Source: Bacteroidales bacterium UBA6229
GTDB taxonomy: Bacteria > Bacteroidota > Bacteroidia > Bacteroidales > F082
NCBI GenBank assembly: GCA_002440975.1
Contig: DJWN01000124.1
Coordinates: 1 to 64,000 of the forward strand
DNA: 64,000 nucleotides
Direction: 5' to 3'
Shown here: positions 25,386-33,027 of the stretch, piece by piece
Position numbering within the stretch: position 1 is the stretch's first letter
Layout: every line of letters begins with the position of its first letter
The notes under the pieces: generated by a model
What the model saw: the letters and a program-made list of their open reading frames with translations, nothing else
Databases searched by the model: none
What the model was told of the DNA's origin: nothing
Program-made: the position numbers and the translations under genes

Positions 25386-26756
25386 ATGTACGTATCTCCG
25401 ATCAGAGAACCACTCATCAGAGGTGAGAAGAACTACGGCCAGGTAACCAAGGATATCCTGGCTCCCATGGCAGGGAAGCCTTCCAAATATTGGTATTTGG
25501 GTATCACTTTGGCTGGCATTGCAGCTCTATTTGGTGCTTGGGCCACCTATCAAACCATTTACTATGGAATTGGCACCTGGGGCTTAAACAAAACCGTTGG
25601 ATGGGGTTGGGGTATTACCAACTTTGTCTGGTGGGTTGGTATTGGTCATGCCGGTACTTTTATCTCTGCTATCTTGTTGCTCTTCCGTCAGAAATGGCGT
25701 ACCAGCATCAACCGATCAGCCGAAGCCATGACGCTTATTGCTATTGCCTGTGCAGGCTTTTTCCCGTTGATTCACATGGGTCGTCTGCTGTTGGGATTCT
25801 TTATCTTTCCGTATCCTAATACCAGAGCTTTGTGGGTAAACTTTAACTCGCCTCTGTTGTGGGACGTGTTTGCCATTTCTACCTACTTTGCTGTTTCACT
25901 CATATTTTGGTATGTGGGTTTGATTCCTGACCTGGGAACCGTTCGCGACAAAGCAAAGACAAAAATCCGAAAAGCAATCTATAGTTTCTTAAGCTTTGGC
26001 TGGACAGGATCAGCAAGACACTGGTCGCGCCACGAAACAGTGAGTTTAATTTTGGCTGGTTTGGCAGCCCCGCTCGTGCTTTCGGTTCATACCATCGTTA
26101 GTTTCGACTTTGCCACCTCGGTTATTCCCGGATGGCACACCACGATTTTCCCGCCTTATTTTGTTTCTGGTGCGGTATTCTCTGGCTTTGCGATGGTGCT
26201 CACCTTATTAATTGTAGCCCGAAAGGCACTTAATCTGGAGGAGTATATTACCGTAACACACATCGAATCAATGAATAAGGTAATAATTCTTACGGGTTCA
26301 ATTGTGGGGATTGCTTATATCACGGAGTTTTTTATGGCCTGGTATTCAGGGGTGGAATATGAACAGTATGCCTTTATGAACCGGGCATTTGGACCTTATG
26401 CCTGGGCCTACTGGATTATGATGACCTGTAATGTGGTTACTCCACAATTGTTCTGGTTCAAGAAAATCAGAACCAGCCTGGTGGCCACTTTCATTATTTC
26501 CATATTTGTAAATATTGGCATGTGGTTCGAACGTTTTGTAATTGTTGTAACATCTTTGCACCGCGACTTCCTGCCTTCCAGCTGGACAATGTATAGCCCT
26601 TCGCTGGTTGAGGTTGGCTTGTATGTGGGTACGATCGGATTATTCTTTACCTTGTTTTTGCTTTTCATCAGGGTGTTCCCTGTAATTGCAATTGCCGAGG
26701 TAAAAAGTGTGTTAAAATCATCAGGAGATCACAAAAAAACAGCCCATCATGAATAA
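25386..26756 (+). CDS. actC: ActC, NrfD/PsrC-like quinol-binding membrane subunit
   Basis: A 456-residue protein with about ten transmembrane helices of the NrfD/PsrC family. The family quinol-site region is recognisable around WWVGIGHAGTFISAIL and FPLIHMGRLLLGFF. ActC binds menaquinol at the periplasmic side next to the ActB ferredoxin domain. The last eight bases overlap the start of actD. Confidence 0.95.
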   Translation: MYVSPIREPLIRGEKNYGQVTKDILAPMAGKPSKYWYLGITLAGIAALFGAWATYQTIYYGIGTWGLNKTVGWGWGITNFVWWVGIGHAGTFISAILLLFRQKWRTSINRSAEAMTLIAIACAGFFPLIHMGRLLLGFFIFPYPNTRALWVNFNSPLLWDVFAISTYFAVSLIFWYVGLIPDLGTVRDKAKTKIRKAIYSFLSFGWTGSARHWSRHETVSLILAGLAAPLVLSVHTIVSFDFATSVIPGWHTTIFPPYFVSGAVFSGFAMVLTLLIVARKALNLEEYITVTHIESMNKVIILTGSIVGIAYITEFFMAWYSGVEYEQYAFMNRAFGPYAWAYWIMMTCNVVTPQLFWFKKIRTSLVATFIISIFVNIGMWFERFVIVVTSLHRDFLPSSWTMYSPSLVEVGLYVGTIGLFFTLFLLFIRVFPVIAIAEVKSVLKSSGDHKKTAHHE

Positions 26757-27261
26757 AGATTATATCACCGCTTATTACAACGACGAGGACGAGCTTTTGA
26801 AAGCTGTTCGTCAGCTGAAGGAAAAAGGATTGGAAATCCTGGATGTGCTCACTCCTTTTCCGGTGCATGGATTAGATAAAGTGTTAGGAATGAGGCGCTC
26901 ACGACTTACAAGGGTTGCTTTTTGGGGTGGAGCAGTGGGTGCTGCCGTTGGTTTTTTCTTTCAGGCCTGGGTGTTCACTGAGGGTTACCCTTTGAACTTT
27001 GGTGGTAAGCCTTTCTTTGCTGTACCCTCCTTTATGCCAGTAACTTTTGAGCTGGCGGTGCTTTTTGCTGCCTTTTCGATGGTGTTTGCTTTTTTGATTT
27101 ACTTTAAACTTGGACCCGGGGCAAAAACAGTGATTCATGATGAACGTATTACGGACGACCGTTTTCTGGTAGTGGTAGGCATTCGCAAAGAAGGTAATCA
27201 ACAGGAAATAGAACAGGCACTCAAAGAAACTGGTGCCGAAGGAATAAAACATAACGCATAG
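26749..27261 (+). CDS. actD: ActD (DUF3341) subunit of alternative complex III
   Basis: A 170-residue membrane protein with two transmembrane helices (about 58-76 and 96-118) and a cytoplasmic N-terminal ferredoxin-like fold (AYYNDEDELLKAVRQLKEKG, then DVLTPFPVHGLDKVLG), which is the DUF3341 signature. It contains no cofactor site and is a structural subunit. It overlaps actC by eight bases. Confidence 0.93.
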   Translation: MNKDYITAYYNDEDELLKAVRQLKEKGLEILDVLTPFPVHGLDKVLGMRRSRLTRVAFWGGAVGAAVGFFFQAWVFTEGYPLNFGGKPFFAVPSFMPVTFELAVLFAAFSMVFAFLIYFKLGPGAKTVIHDERITDDRFLVVVGIRKEGNQQEIEQALKETGAEGIKHNA

Positions 27262-27271
27262 ATTTTAAGCC

Positions 27272-28450
27272 ATGGAAAATACAACCTTTAAGTTAACGAA
27301 AAACCTTAAAATGGCAGGTATCGCTATGGTGGCCATCGGCTTAGTTGCTCTGGTGTATGGATGGATTGCCGGACTGGAAGCTGATAGGATTTACGCCAAC
27401 CTGCACCTGAATAGCTTTTATTTTGTAAGCCTGGGGCTGATAGGATTGTTCTTTGTTGCCGTTCATTCCATTGCCGAATCTGGCTGGCAGGTCAGTATGC
27501 AAAGGGTGGGAGAGGCCATGAGCTTGTTTATTCCTGTAGGCGGAATACTCATGCTGATTATTTTCCTTTCGGGAGGGATGAGTCATTTGTTTGAATGGAC
27601 TCACGAAGATCACCTGGATCATATCTTGCTCAAGAAAGTGCCTTATCTCAATCAACCCTTCTTCTATGTAAGATTTTTTGTGTTTTTCGCTGGTTGGGTG
27701 CTCCTGGCCTGGTTGATCCGTAAAACTTCGCGTCAGCTCGATATGAATGGAGACATTCAATACTTCCACAGATTGAGAAAATACAGCGCATTTTATGTGG
27801 TGTTTTTAGCAATCACCAGCGTGGTTTCGTCCTGGGACTGGCTGATGTCGATTGATGCACATTGGTTCAGTACATTGTATGGCTGGTATGTGTTTAGCAG
27901 CATGCTCGTTACTGGTTTTTCAATGATTCTGATTTTCGTGTTTGTCCTGCAACGAATGGGCTATTTGAAGCAGGTGAACGACGAACATATTCACGATATG
28001 GGCAAATATATGTTTGGATTGAGCATTTTTTGGGCCTACCTCTGGTTTTCGCAATATATGCTGATCTGGTATGCCAATATCCCTGAGGAAACTATTTATT
28101 TCTACGAACGACTTAAATATTTTGATACAGTATTTTATCTTAATCTGATAGTGAATTTTGCCATTCCATTTCTGCTGTTGATGCCACGTAATGCCAAAAG
28201 GGTGTATTGGATTGTAATTCCTGTTGCCGCCATCATCTTTATCGGACACTGGCTTGATTTGTATCAGCTGATCATGCCGGGTGCAGTTGGACATGAAGCA
28301 GCGGGGATAGGTTTCCTTGAAATTGGTTTAACAATTGGTTTCCTGGGACTGTTTATGTTGGTAACGTTCTGGGGTTTAAGCAAAGCACCCCTGGTTCCTA
28401 AAAATCATCCTTTTTACGAAGAGAGTCTTCACTATCATACAAACTATTGA
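27272..28450 (+). CDS. actF: ActF, second multi-helix membrane subunit of alternative complex III
   Basis: A 392-residue protein with about ten transmembrane helices, distantly related to ActC; the segment SVVSSWDWLMSIDAHWFSTL and the following FSQYMLIWYANIPEET are typical of Bacteroidota ActF. Here the gene comes before the monohaem subunit gene, whereas the usual letter order places actE first. The stop at 28448-28450 is followed by the actE ATG after five bases. Confidence 0.92.
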   Translation: MENTTFKLTKNLKMAGIAMVAIGLVALVYGWIAGLEADRIYANLHLNSFYFVSLGLIGLFFVAVHSIAESGWQVSMQRVGEAMSLFIPVGGILMLIIFLSGGMSHLFEWTHEDHLDHILLKKVPYLNQPFFYVRFFVFFAGWVLLAWLIRKTSRQLDMNGDIQYFHRLRKYSAFYVVFLAITSVVSSWDWLMSIDAHWFSTLYGWYVFSSMLVTGFSMILIFVFVLQRMGYLKQVNDEHIHDMGKYMFGLSIFWAYLWFSQYMLIWYANIPEETIYFYERLKYFDTVFYLNLIVNFAIPFLLLMPRNAKRVYWIVIPVAAIIFIGHWLDLYQLIMPGAVGHEAAGIGFLEIGLTIGFLGLFMLVTFWGLSKAPLVPKNHPFYEESLHYHTNY

Positions 28451-28455
28451 TCGCT

Positions 28456-29019
28456 ATGAAAAATTCAGTAACTTTTTTCATCCTGATATTGTTCGTTGCC
28501 GGACTTTCATCCTGCGATAAAGATCAAAATAATCCGGGATATACATATTATCCTGATATGCAGTATTCTCAGGCCTACGAAACTTATACGACCAATCCTG
28601 TTTTTGCTGATGGATACACCAATCTGGCTCCTGTCGAAGGAACTATTCCACGGGGCTATATGCCTTATCCGTATCAGTCGAAATCAACAGATGAGCAAAT
28701 CAAAGCCGGACTGGAACTCACCAATCCGTTGGAGGCCACTGATGCTGTAATAGCCGAAGGCAAAAGGCAATACGGCATCTTTTGTATCAGTTGTCATGGT
28801 GATGCTGGTTTGGGTGATGGACATCTCTACACCAGCGGCCTTTTTCCTGCAAAACCTACTTCCTTGGTCGATGGTCGTGTGAAAGATTTGCCTGATGGCG
28901 AGATTTATCATGTGATAACCCTGGGTTCAGTTTCCGGTCTGATGGGTGCGCATGGCAGCCAGGTGCGTCCGGAAAACAGATGGAAAATTATCCATTATGT
29001 GCGCAGTATCACCAAATAA
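28456..29019 (+). CDS. actE: ActE, monohaem cytochrome c lipoprotein of alternative complex III
   Basis: A 187-residue lipoprotein (VAGLSSC) with one cytochrome c domain (CISCHGDAGLGDG) and a likely distal Met in the GLMGAHGSQ region. It matches ActE, the terminal haem subunit that hands electrons to an oxidase or a soluble cytochrome. The N-terminal part contains the YYPDMQYSQAYETYT stretch typical of Bacteroidota ActE. A TTG nine bases upstream is possible, but the ATG gives the proper signal peptide. Confidence 0.92.
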   Translation: MKNSVTFFILILFVAGLSSCDKDQNNPGYTYYPDMQYSQAYETYTTNPVFADGYTNLAPVEGTIPRGYMPYPYQSKSTDEQIKAGLELTNPLEATDAVIAEGKRQYGIFCISCHGDAGLGDGHLYTSGLFPAKPTSLVDGRVKDLPDGEIYHVITLGSVSGLMGAHGSQVRPENRWKIIHYVRSITK

Positions 29020-29045
29020 ACTTAGTTAATCGAAAAATTATGTGA

Positions 29046-29076
29046 AAAGCCTTCTGCTGAAAATTCAGGAGGCTTT
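29046..29076 (+). terminator. Hairpin at the end of the alternative complex III operon
   Basis: AAAGCCTTCTG (29046-29056) pairs with CAGGAGGCTTT (29066-29076) with one G-T pair and a 9-base loop. It lies between actE and the isomerase gene. There is no long T-run, so termination may be partial. Confidence 0.6.
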
Positions 29077-29091
29077 CCGTATCTAAAAACT

Positions 29092-29574
29092 ATGAGAATC
29101 GAAAAAAATAAGGTGGCCAGTATTTATTACACCGTGAAAGAAAGCAAAACGGATAAAGTATTTCAAATGATTCCTGAAGATCAGCCACAGGAATTTCTTT
29201 TCGGGAATGATTTGCTAATCGACATTTTTGAGTCGGAATTGTTAGGTTTGAGCGAAGGTGATACCTTTAGCTTTGAGGCAAAGGCAGAACAGGCATACGG
29301 TCCGGTTGATCCGAGCGCAATTTTTGATCTGCCACTTAGTACTTTTGCCGAAGAAGATGGTCGGGTGGATGACGAGGTGGTTCAGGTGGGGCATGTGTTT
29401 CCGATGGCTGATAAAGACGGTAACAGACACTTTGGAAAGATTATCCGAAAGATGAAAGACAGGGTTACGATGGATTTTAATCATCCCATGGCCGGAAAAA
29501 ATCTTATCTTTGAGGGGATGGTGTTAGCGGTGAGAGCAGCTCGTCCGGAAGAAATTCCACCACCCGAAAGCTGA
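29092..29574 (+). CDS. FKBP-type peptidyl-prolyl cis-trans isomerase (SlyD-like)
   Basis: A 160-residue cytoplasmic protein of the SlyD type: FKBP strands (ASIYYTVKESKTDKVF), the LLIDIFESELLGLSEGD helix region, the EQAYGPVDPSAIFDLP motif, an inserted-in-flap domain (about 75-125) and a closing GKNLIFEGMVLAVRAA segment. SlyD proteins help protein folding and can bind metals, but the His-rich metal tail of E. coli SlyD is absent. It lies between the ACIII and cbb3 clusters, with no clear functional tie. Confidence 0.9.
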   Translation: MRIEKNKVASIYYTVKESKTDKVFQMIPEDQPQEFLFGNDLLIDIFESELLGLSEGDTFSFEAKAEQAYGPVDPSAIFDLPLSTFAEEDGRVDDEVVQVGHVFPMADKDGNRHFGKIIRKMKDRVTMDFNHPMAGKNLIFEGMVLAVRAARPEEIPPPES

Positions 29575-29600
29575 TCATTTCATCAATTAAATTATTTACA

Positions 29601-30251
29601 ATGAAAGCACTGATTTTTACCCTGAAAGTTCTTGGTATTGCTGGCTTTGTCGTTTGGTTTGCAGGCTGTTACCCGACAGATCAATCCAAGGCAAATTCGG
29701 AAGGCAAAGCTGAAATACCTGCATTAAAACCGGTTTCAGATACTGCATGGGATAGTCTTCGATCCGAGGGCAAACTGATTGTGAAAGAAACCTTTATGGC
29801 CTTAAGTTCTGAGCTGAAAAAGGCGATTCAGGAAGGAGGTGTTCCCCATGCACTTGGTTTCTGTAATACAGCAGCACTGCCTGTTACTGACTCATTAGCA
29901 AAGGTTTATGATGTTGATATAAAGCGTGTTTCGTTGAAGAACAGAAATCCGTTAAACGAAGCAGATGCTTTTGAAGCCAGCCTGATTGAGACTGTTTCTA
30001 TGTTGGGTGTTGCTGATCTGTCGATGGTGAATATGTTGGTGCGGGATGCTGATGACTTTCCTGTATATGCACAGCCGATTATTGTTGGCGAAAGTTGCTT
30101 GCCATGCCATGGCAGTATCGAAAAAGATATTGCTCCGGCCAATCTTAAATTAATTCGGGAGCTGTATCCTGACGGAAAAGCTGTGGGGTACAAGGTTGGT
30201 GATTTGAGAGGTATCTGGCGAATCCGTTTTAATACGAAAAGTTCGCTTTAA
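29601..30251 (+). CDS. DUF3365 / Tll0287-like haem c lipoprotein
   Basis: A 216-residue protein with a lipobox (VWFAGC, C23) and a DUF3365 (Tll0287-like) domain; family relatives bind a c-type haem in a PAS-like fold. The haem motif ESCLPCHGS is visible near residue 167, after LVRDADDFPVYAQPIIVG. N-terminally, HALGFCNTAALPVTDSLA is the family-typical helix. Its stop overlaps the ccoI start by one base, so the two are probably co-translated. It may sense redox or gas or act as an electron carrier; the sequence does not decide this. Confidence 0.85.
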   Translation: MKALIFTLKVLGIAGFVVWFAGCYPTDQSKANSEGKAEIPALKPVSDTAWDSLRSEGKLIVKETFMALSSELKKAIQEGGVPHALGFCNTAALPVTDSLAKVYDVDIKRVSLKNRNPLNEADAFEASLIETVSMLGVADLSMVNMLVRDADDFPVYAQPIIVGESCLPCHGSIEKDIAPANLKLIRELYPDGKAVGYKVGDLRGIWRIRFNTKSSL

Positions 30252-32635
30252 TGGCCGGACAAGCTTGTGTGCATTGTGGTGCTGATTGCGGCAAGCATCC
30301 TGTAATTTGGGACGATAAGGCTTTTTGCTGTCATGGCTGCAAGACGGTTTATCAGATTTTGCACGAGAAGGATATGGGGGATTATTATAAAATTCAGCCC
30401 ATGTCGGGGATTCGTGTCGAAACCGAAAGCCACAGCAATAAGTTTGCCTTTCTGGATAATGAAGAACTAAAAGGTCAGCTCCTTGATTTTACGGATGGAA
30501 GTATTTCCAAGGTGAAGTTTTTTGTGCCCTCCATTCATTGTGCATCCTGCATTTGGCTGCTCGAGCATCTGGACACATTAAATCCTGCGATCAGCTACTC
30601 CACCGTGAATTTTCCCAAAAAGGAAGTGTATATCACTTTTCGAAATGACCAGATCAGTTTGCGTCAATTGGCCGAGCTGCTGGCTGCCATACATTATGTT
30701 CCGGAAATTACACTCGATCAGCTCGAGAAGAAAGGAAGCCTTAGCAGTAGCAGAAGTCTTTTGGTGAAAATTGGCATTGCAGCTTTCAGTTTCATGAACA
30801 TCATGATGTATAGCTTTCCGGAGTATTTGCCCGGAGGCGATCTGCTCGAACAGGATTTTAAAGATGTTTTTGGCTGGCTGAGTTTTATCCTGATTCTACC
30901 TGTTGTTTTCTACAGCGCAAGTGATTATTTTTTAACTGCTTACAAAGGACTGAAACACAAAATCATAAGCATCGACTTGCCGATTACTCTGGGGATATTG
31001 GCTTTGTTTTTTGAGAGCACTTATGCGGTTTTCAGTGGGAACGGGATTGGTTATATGGATTCGTTGGCAGGTTTGGTTTTCTTTTTGTTGGTGGGCAAAT
31101 GGTATCAGGGAAAAACCTACCAGGCACTCTCATTCGAAAGAGATTACAAGTCCTATTTTCCGGTGGCAATCACCCGATTGACGGAGGAAGGAGAAGAGGT
31201 TATTCCAATAAAAAACCTTAGAAAAGGGAATCATATCCTGGTACGCAATCAGGAGCTTGTTCCGGCAGATGCCCGTCTGATCAAAGGAAAGGGTAATATC
31301 GACTATGCTTTTGTAACAGGCGAGTCAATTCCGGTTCCCAAGCAAAAGGATGATTTCATTTATGCCGGTGGTCGGCAGATTGGCAGCTCGATTGAGCTTG
31401 AGGTGGTTAACGAGGTGGAACAAAGTTACTTAACACTATTGTGGAATCAAAAAGATAAGTGCCAAACCACCAATTCGCTGGATAATCATATCAATAAGAT
31501 TAGTCAGTATTTTACGCTGGCTGTTTTGCTTATCGCTTTTACGGCTTTTGCATTTTGGGCTTTTCACGATTTTAAAACCGCAATTTATGTGTTCACGTCG
31601 GTATTGATCATTGCCTGCCCTTGTGCTTTGGCACTAACTATTCCGTTTACTTTTGGAAATACCATGCGGGTTTTTGGCCGAAAGGGATTTTATCTTAAAA
31701 AAACTGATGTAATCGAGCAGCTTCACAAAACCACAACCATCGTTTTTGACAAAACCGGAACACTCACCCTTAGTCGCAAATTGGCAGTAGGCTTTGAAGG
31801 CGTTGAATTGTCGCGTGATCAGTTGGATAAAGTAAAATCCATGGTGCGGCATTCCAGTCATCCGCTTAGTGCGGCTTTGTATGAGCATCTGAAAGCGGAA
31901 CCCCGCTACGAAGCCGAAAATTATGAGGAAATCCCGGGTTTGGGCATCACCGGAACGATTGAAAAGGAACGCATCAACCTGGGATCGCGTCAGTTTGTAA
32001 TGGGTGAGGAGGAAAGATCAGACAGCAAGGAAAGCAGGGTTTATCTGAGTATTTCGGGAGAACATAAAGGTTTTTTCAGCATAAAAAATGTTTATCGGGA
32101 TGGTCTTCAAACGGTAATTGATGATTTGAAATCGCATTACGACCTGCACCTGCTTTCGGGCGATAATGAGGCCGAGGAAGAGCGACTCCAACAGATTTTT
32201 GGGTCATCGGCTGTTTTGAAGTTCAACCAAAGCCCGACAGATAAAAAGGCTTATGTGGAGAATTTGCAGAAATCAGGGAAGAATGTGCTTATGATTGGTG
32301 ATGGCTTGAATGATGCTGGCGCACTGGCAGCAAGTAATACCGGAATCAGCATTGCCGATGATGTGTTTAGCTTTTCACCTGCCTGCGATGCCATACTTGA
32401 ATCTTCAAAATTTGCTCAGCTCAATCAATTTATTCGTTTTTCGAGTACCAGTTTTCGGATTGTCAGACTGAGTTTTGTCATCTCTTTTCTTTATAATATC
32501 ATCGGTTTAAGTTTTGCTGTTTCGGCAATTCTTTCGCCTCTTGTAGCGGCAATTTTGATGCCCGTAAGCTCTGTTTCTGTTGTGCTGTTTGCCACTTTGA
32601 GCGTGCGATGGATGGCAGCCCGGAAATTACATTAA
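30251..32635 (+). CDS. ccoI: CcoI/FixI-type copper-transporting P1B ATPase
   Basis: A 794-residue heavy-metal P-type ATPase that exports copper to the periplasm for cbb3 oxidase assembly. The N-terminus has the Cys-rich cap typical of Bacteroidota CcoI (CVHCGADCG, then CCHGCKTVY), followed by a heavy-metal domain with HCASC (96-100). Core motifs are the CPC metal-binding helix (C456-P-C458), the phosphorylated Asp in DKTGTLT (D500), and the GDGLNDAGAL hinge. It lies directly upstream of ccoS and the structural genes, as in other cco clusters. Confidence 0.94.
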   Translation: MAGQACVHCGADCGKHPVIWDDKAFCCHGCKTVYQILHEKDMGDYYKIQPMSGIRVETESHSNKFAFLDNEELKGQLLDFTDGSISKVKFFVPSIHCASCIWLLEHLDTLNPAISYSTVNFPKKEVYITFRNDQISLRQLAELLAAIHYVPEITLDQLEKKGSLSSSRSLLVKIGIAAFSFMNIMMYSFPEYLPGGDLLEQDFKDVFGWLSFILILPVVFYSASDYFLTAYKGLKHKIISIDLPITLGILALFFESTYAVFSGNGIGYMDSLAGLVFFLLVGKWYQGKTYQALSFERDYKSYFPVAITRLTEEGEEVIPIKNLRKGNHILVRNQELVPADARLIKGKGNIDYAFVTGESIPVPKQKDDFIYAGGRQIGSSIELEVVNEVEQSYLTLLWNQKDKCQTTNSLDNHINKISQYFTLAVLLIAFTAFAFWAFHDFKTAIYVFTSVLIIACPCALALTIPFTFGNTMRVFGRKGFYLKKTDVIEQLHKTTTIVFDKTGTLTLSRKLAVGFEGVELSRDQLDKVKSMVRHSSHPLSAALYEHLKAEPRYEAENYEEIPGLGITGTIEKERINLGSRQFVMGEEERSDSKESRVYLSISGEHKGFFSIKNVYRDGLQTVIDDLKSHYDLHLLSGDNEAEEERLQQIFGSSAVLKFNQSPTDKKAYVENLQKSGKNVLMIGDGLNDAGALAASNTGISIADDVFSFSPACDAILESSKFAQLNQFIRFSSTSFRIVRLSFVISFLYNIIGLSFAVSAILSPLVAAILMPVSSVSVVLFATLSVRWMAARKLH

Positions 32636-32724
32636 GCACTTTTCAATTCAAATTTTCCGAAACCATTCGGGAATAATTTATTTTCTGCTTAACTTAGCCC
32701 ATTAAAATTGATTACTACTCTATA

Positions 32725-32743
32725 ATTTAGAATCTTTTTAAAT
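32725..32743. promoter_or_regulatory. Imperfect TTTAGA palindrome upstream of the cbb3 operon
   Basis: ATTTAGA-ATCTT-TTTAAAT differs by one base from the ATTTAGA-N5-TCTAAAT palindrome found at three other places in the window. It lies 36 bases upstream of a TAAATTTG element (32779-32786) and about 80 bases before the ccoS start. Confidence 0.45.
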
Positions 32744-32778
32744 AGAGCAGTCTGTATTCAACTTTAAGTTCACTTGTT

Positions 32779-32786
32779 TAAATTTG
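32779..32786 (+). promoter_or_regulatory. Candidate -7 promoter element of the cbb3 operon
   Basis: TAAATTTG matches TAnnTTTG and lies 34 bases before the ccoS ATG in a 185-base gap after ccoI, so the structural operon may have its own promoter. Confidence 0.4.
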
Positions 32787-32820
32787 CCGTCAAACCGTAA
32801 ACAGGAACCTTATTACCGAA

Positions 32821-33012
32821 ATGAGTGCAATCATAGTTTTGATCCTATTGGGCATTTTAGTAGCAGGCGGTTTTTTAATTGCTTTCGTCTGGGCCGTGCG
32901 CAATGGTCAGTTTGATGATGATTATTCACCGTCGGTGCGCATGCTCTTCGAAAATAAGAAGCCAAAGGAAGAAGAAACAATTGAAGCTGAAAATCCAGAT
33001 CCAAAACAATAA
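32821..33012 (+). CDS. ccoS: CcoS, cbb3 oxidase assembly protein
   Basis: A 63-residue single-helix membrane protein (helix about 4-26) followed by the family motif VRNGQFDDDYSPSVRMLF and a charged tail. CcoS is needed for incorporation of haem b and copper into CcoN. It lies 15 bases before the fused ccoN/O gene. Confidence 0.93.
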   Translation: MSAIIVLILLGILVAGGFLIAFVWAVRNGQFDDDYSPSVRMLFENKKPKEEETIEAENPDPKQ

Positions 33013-33027
33013 CCAAAAACAAATTTT

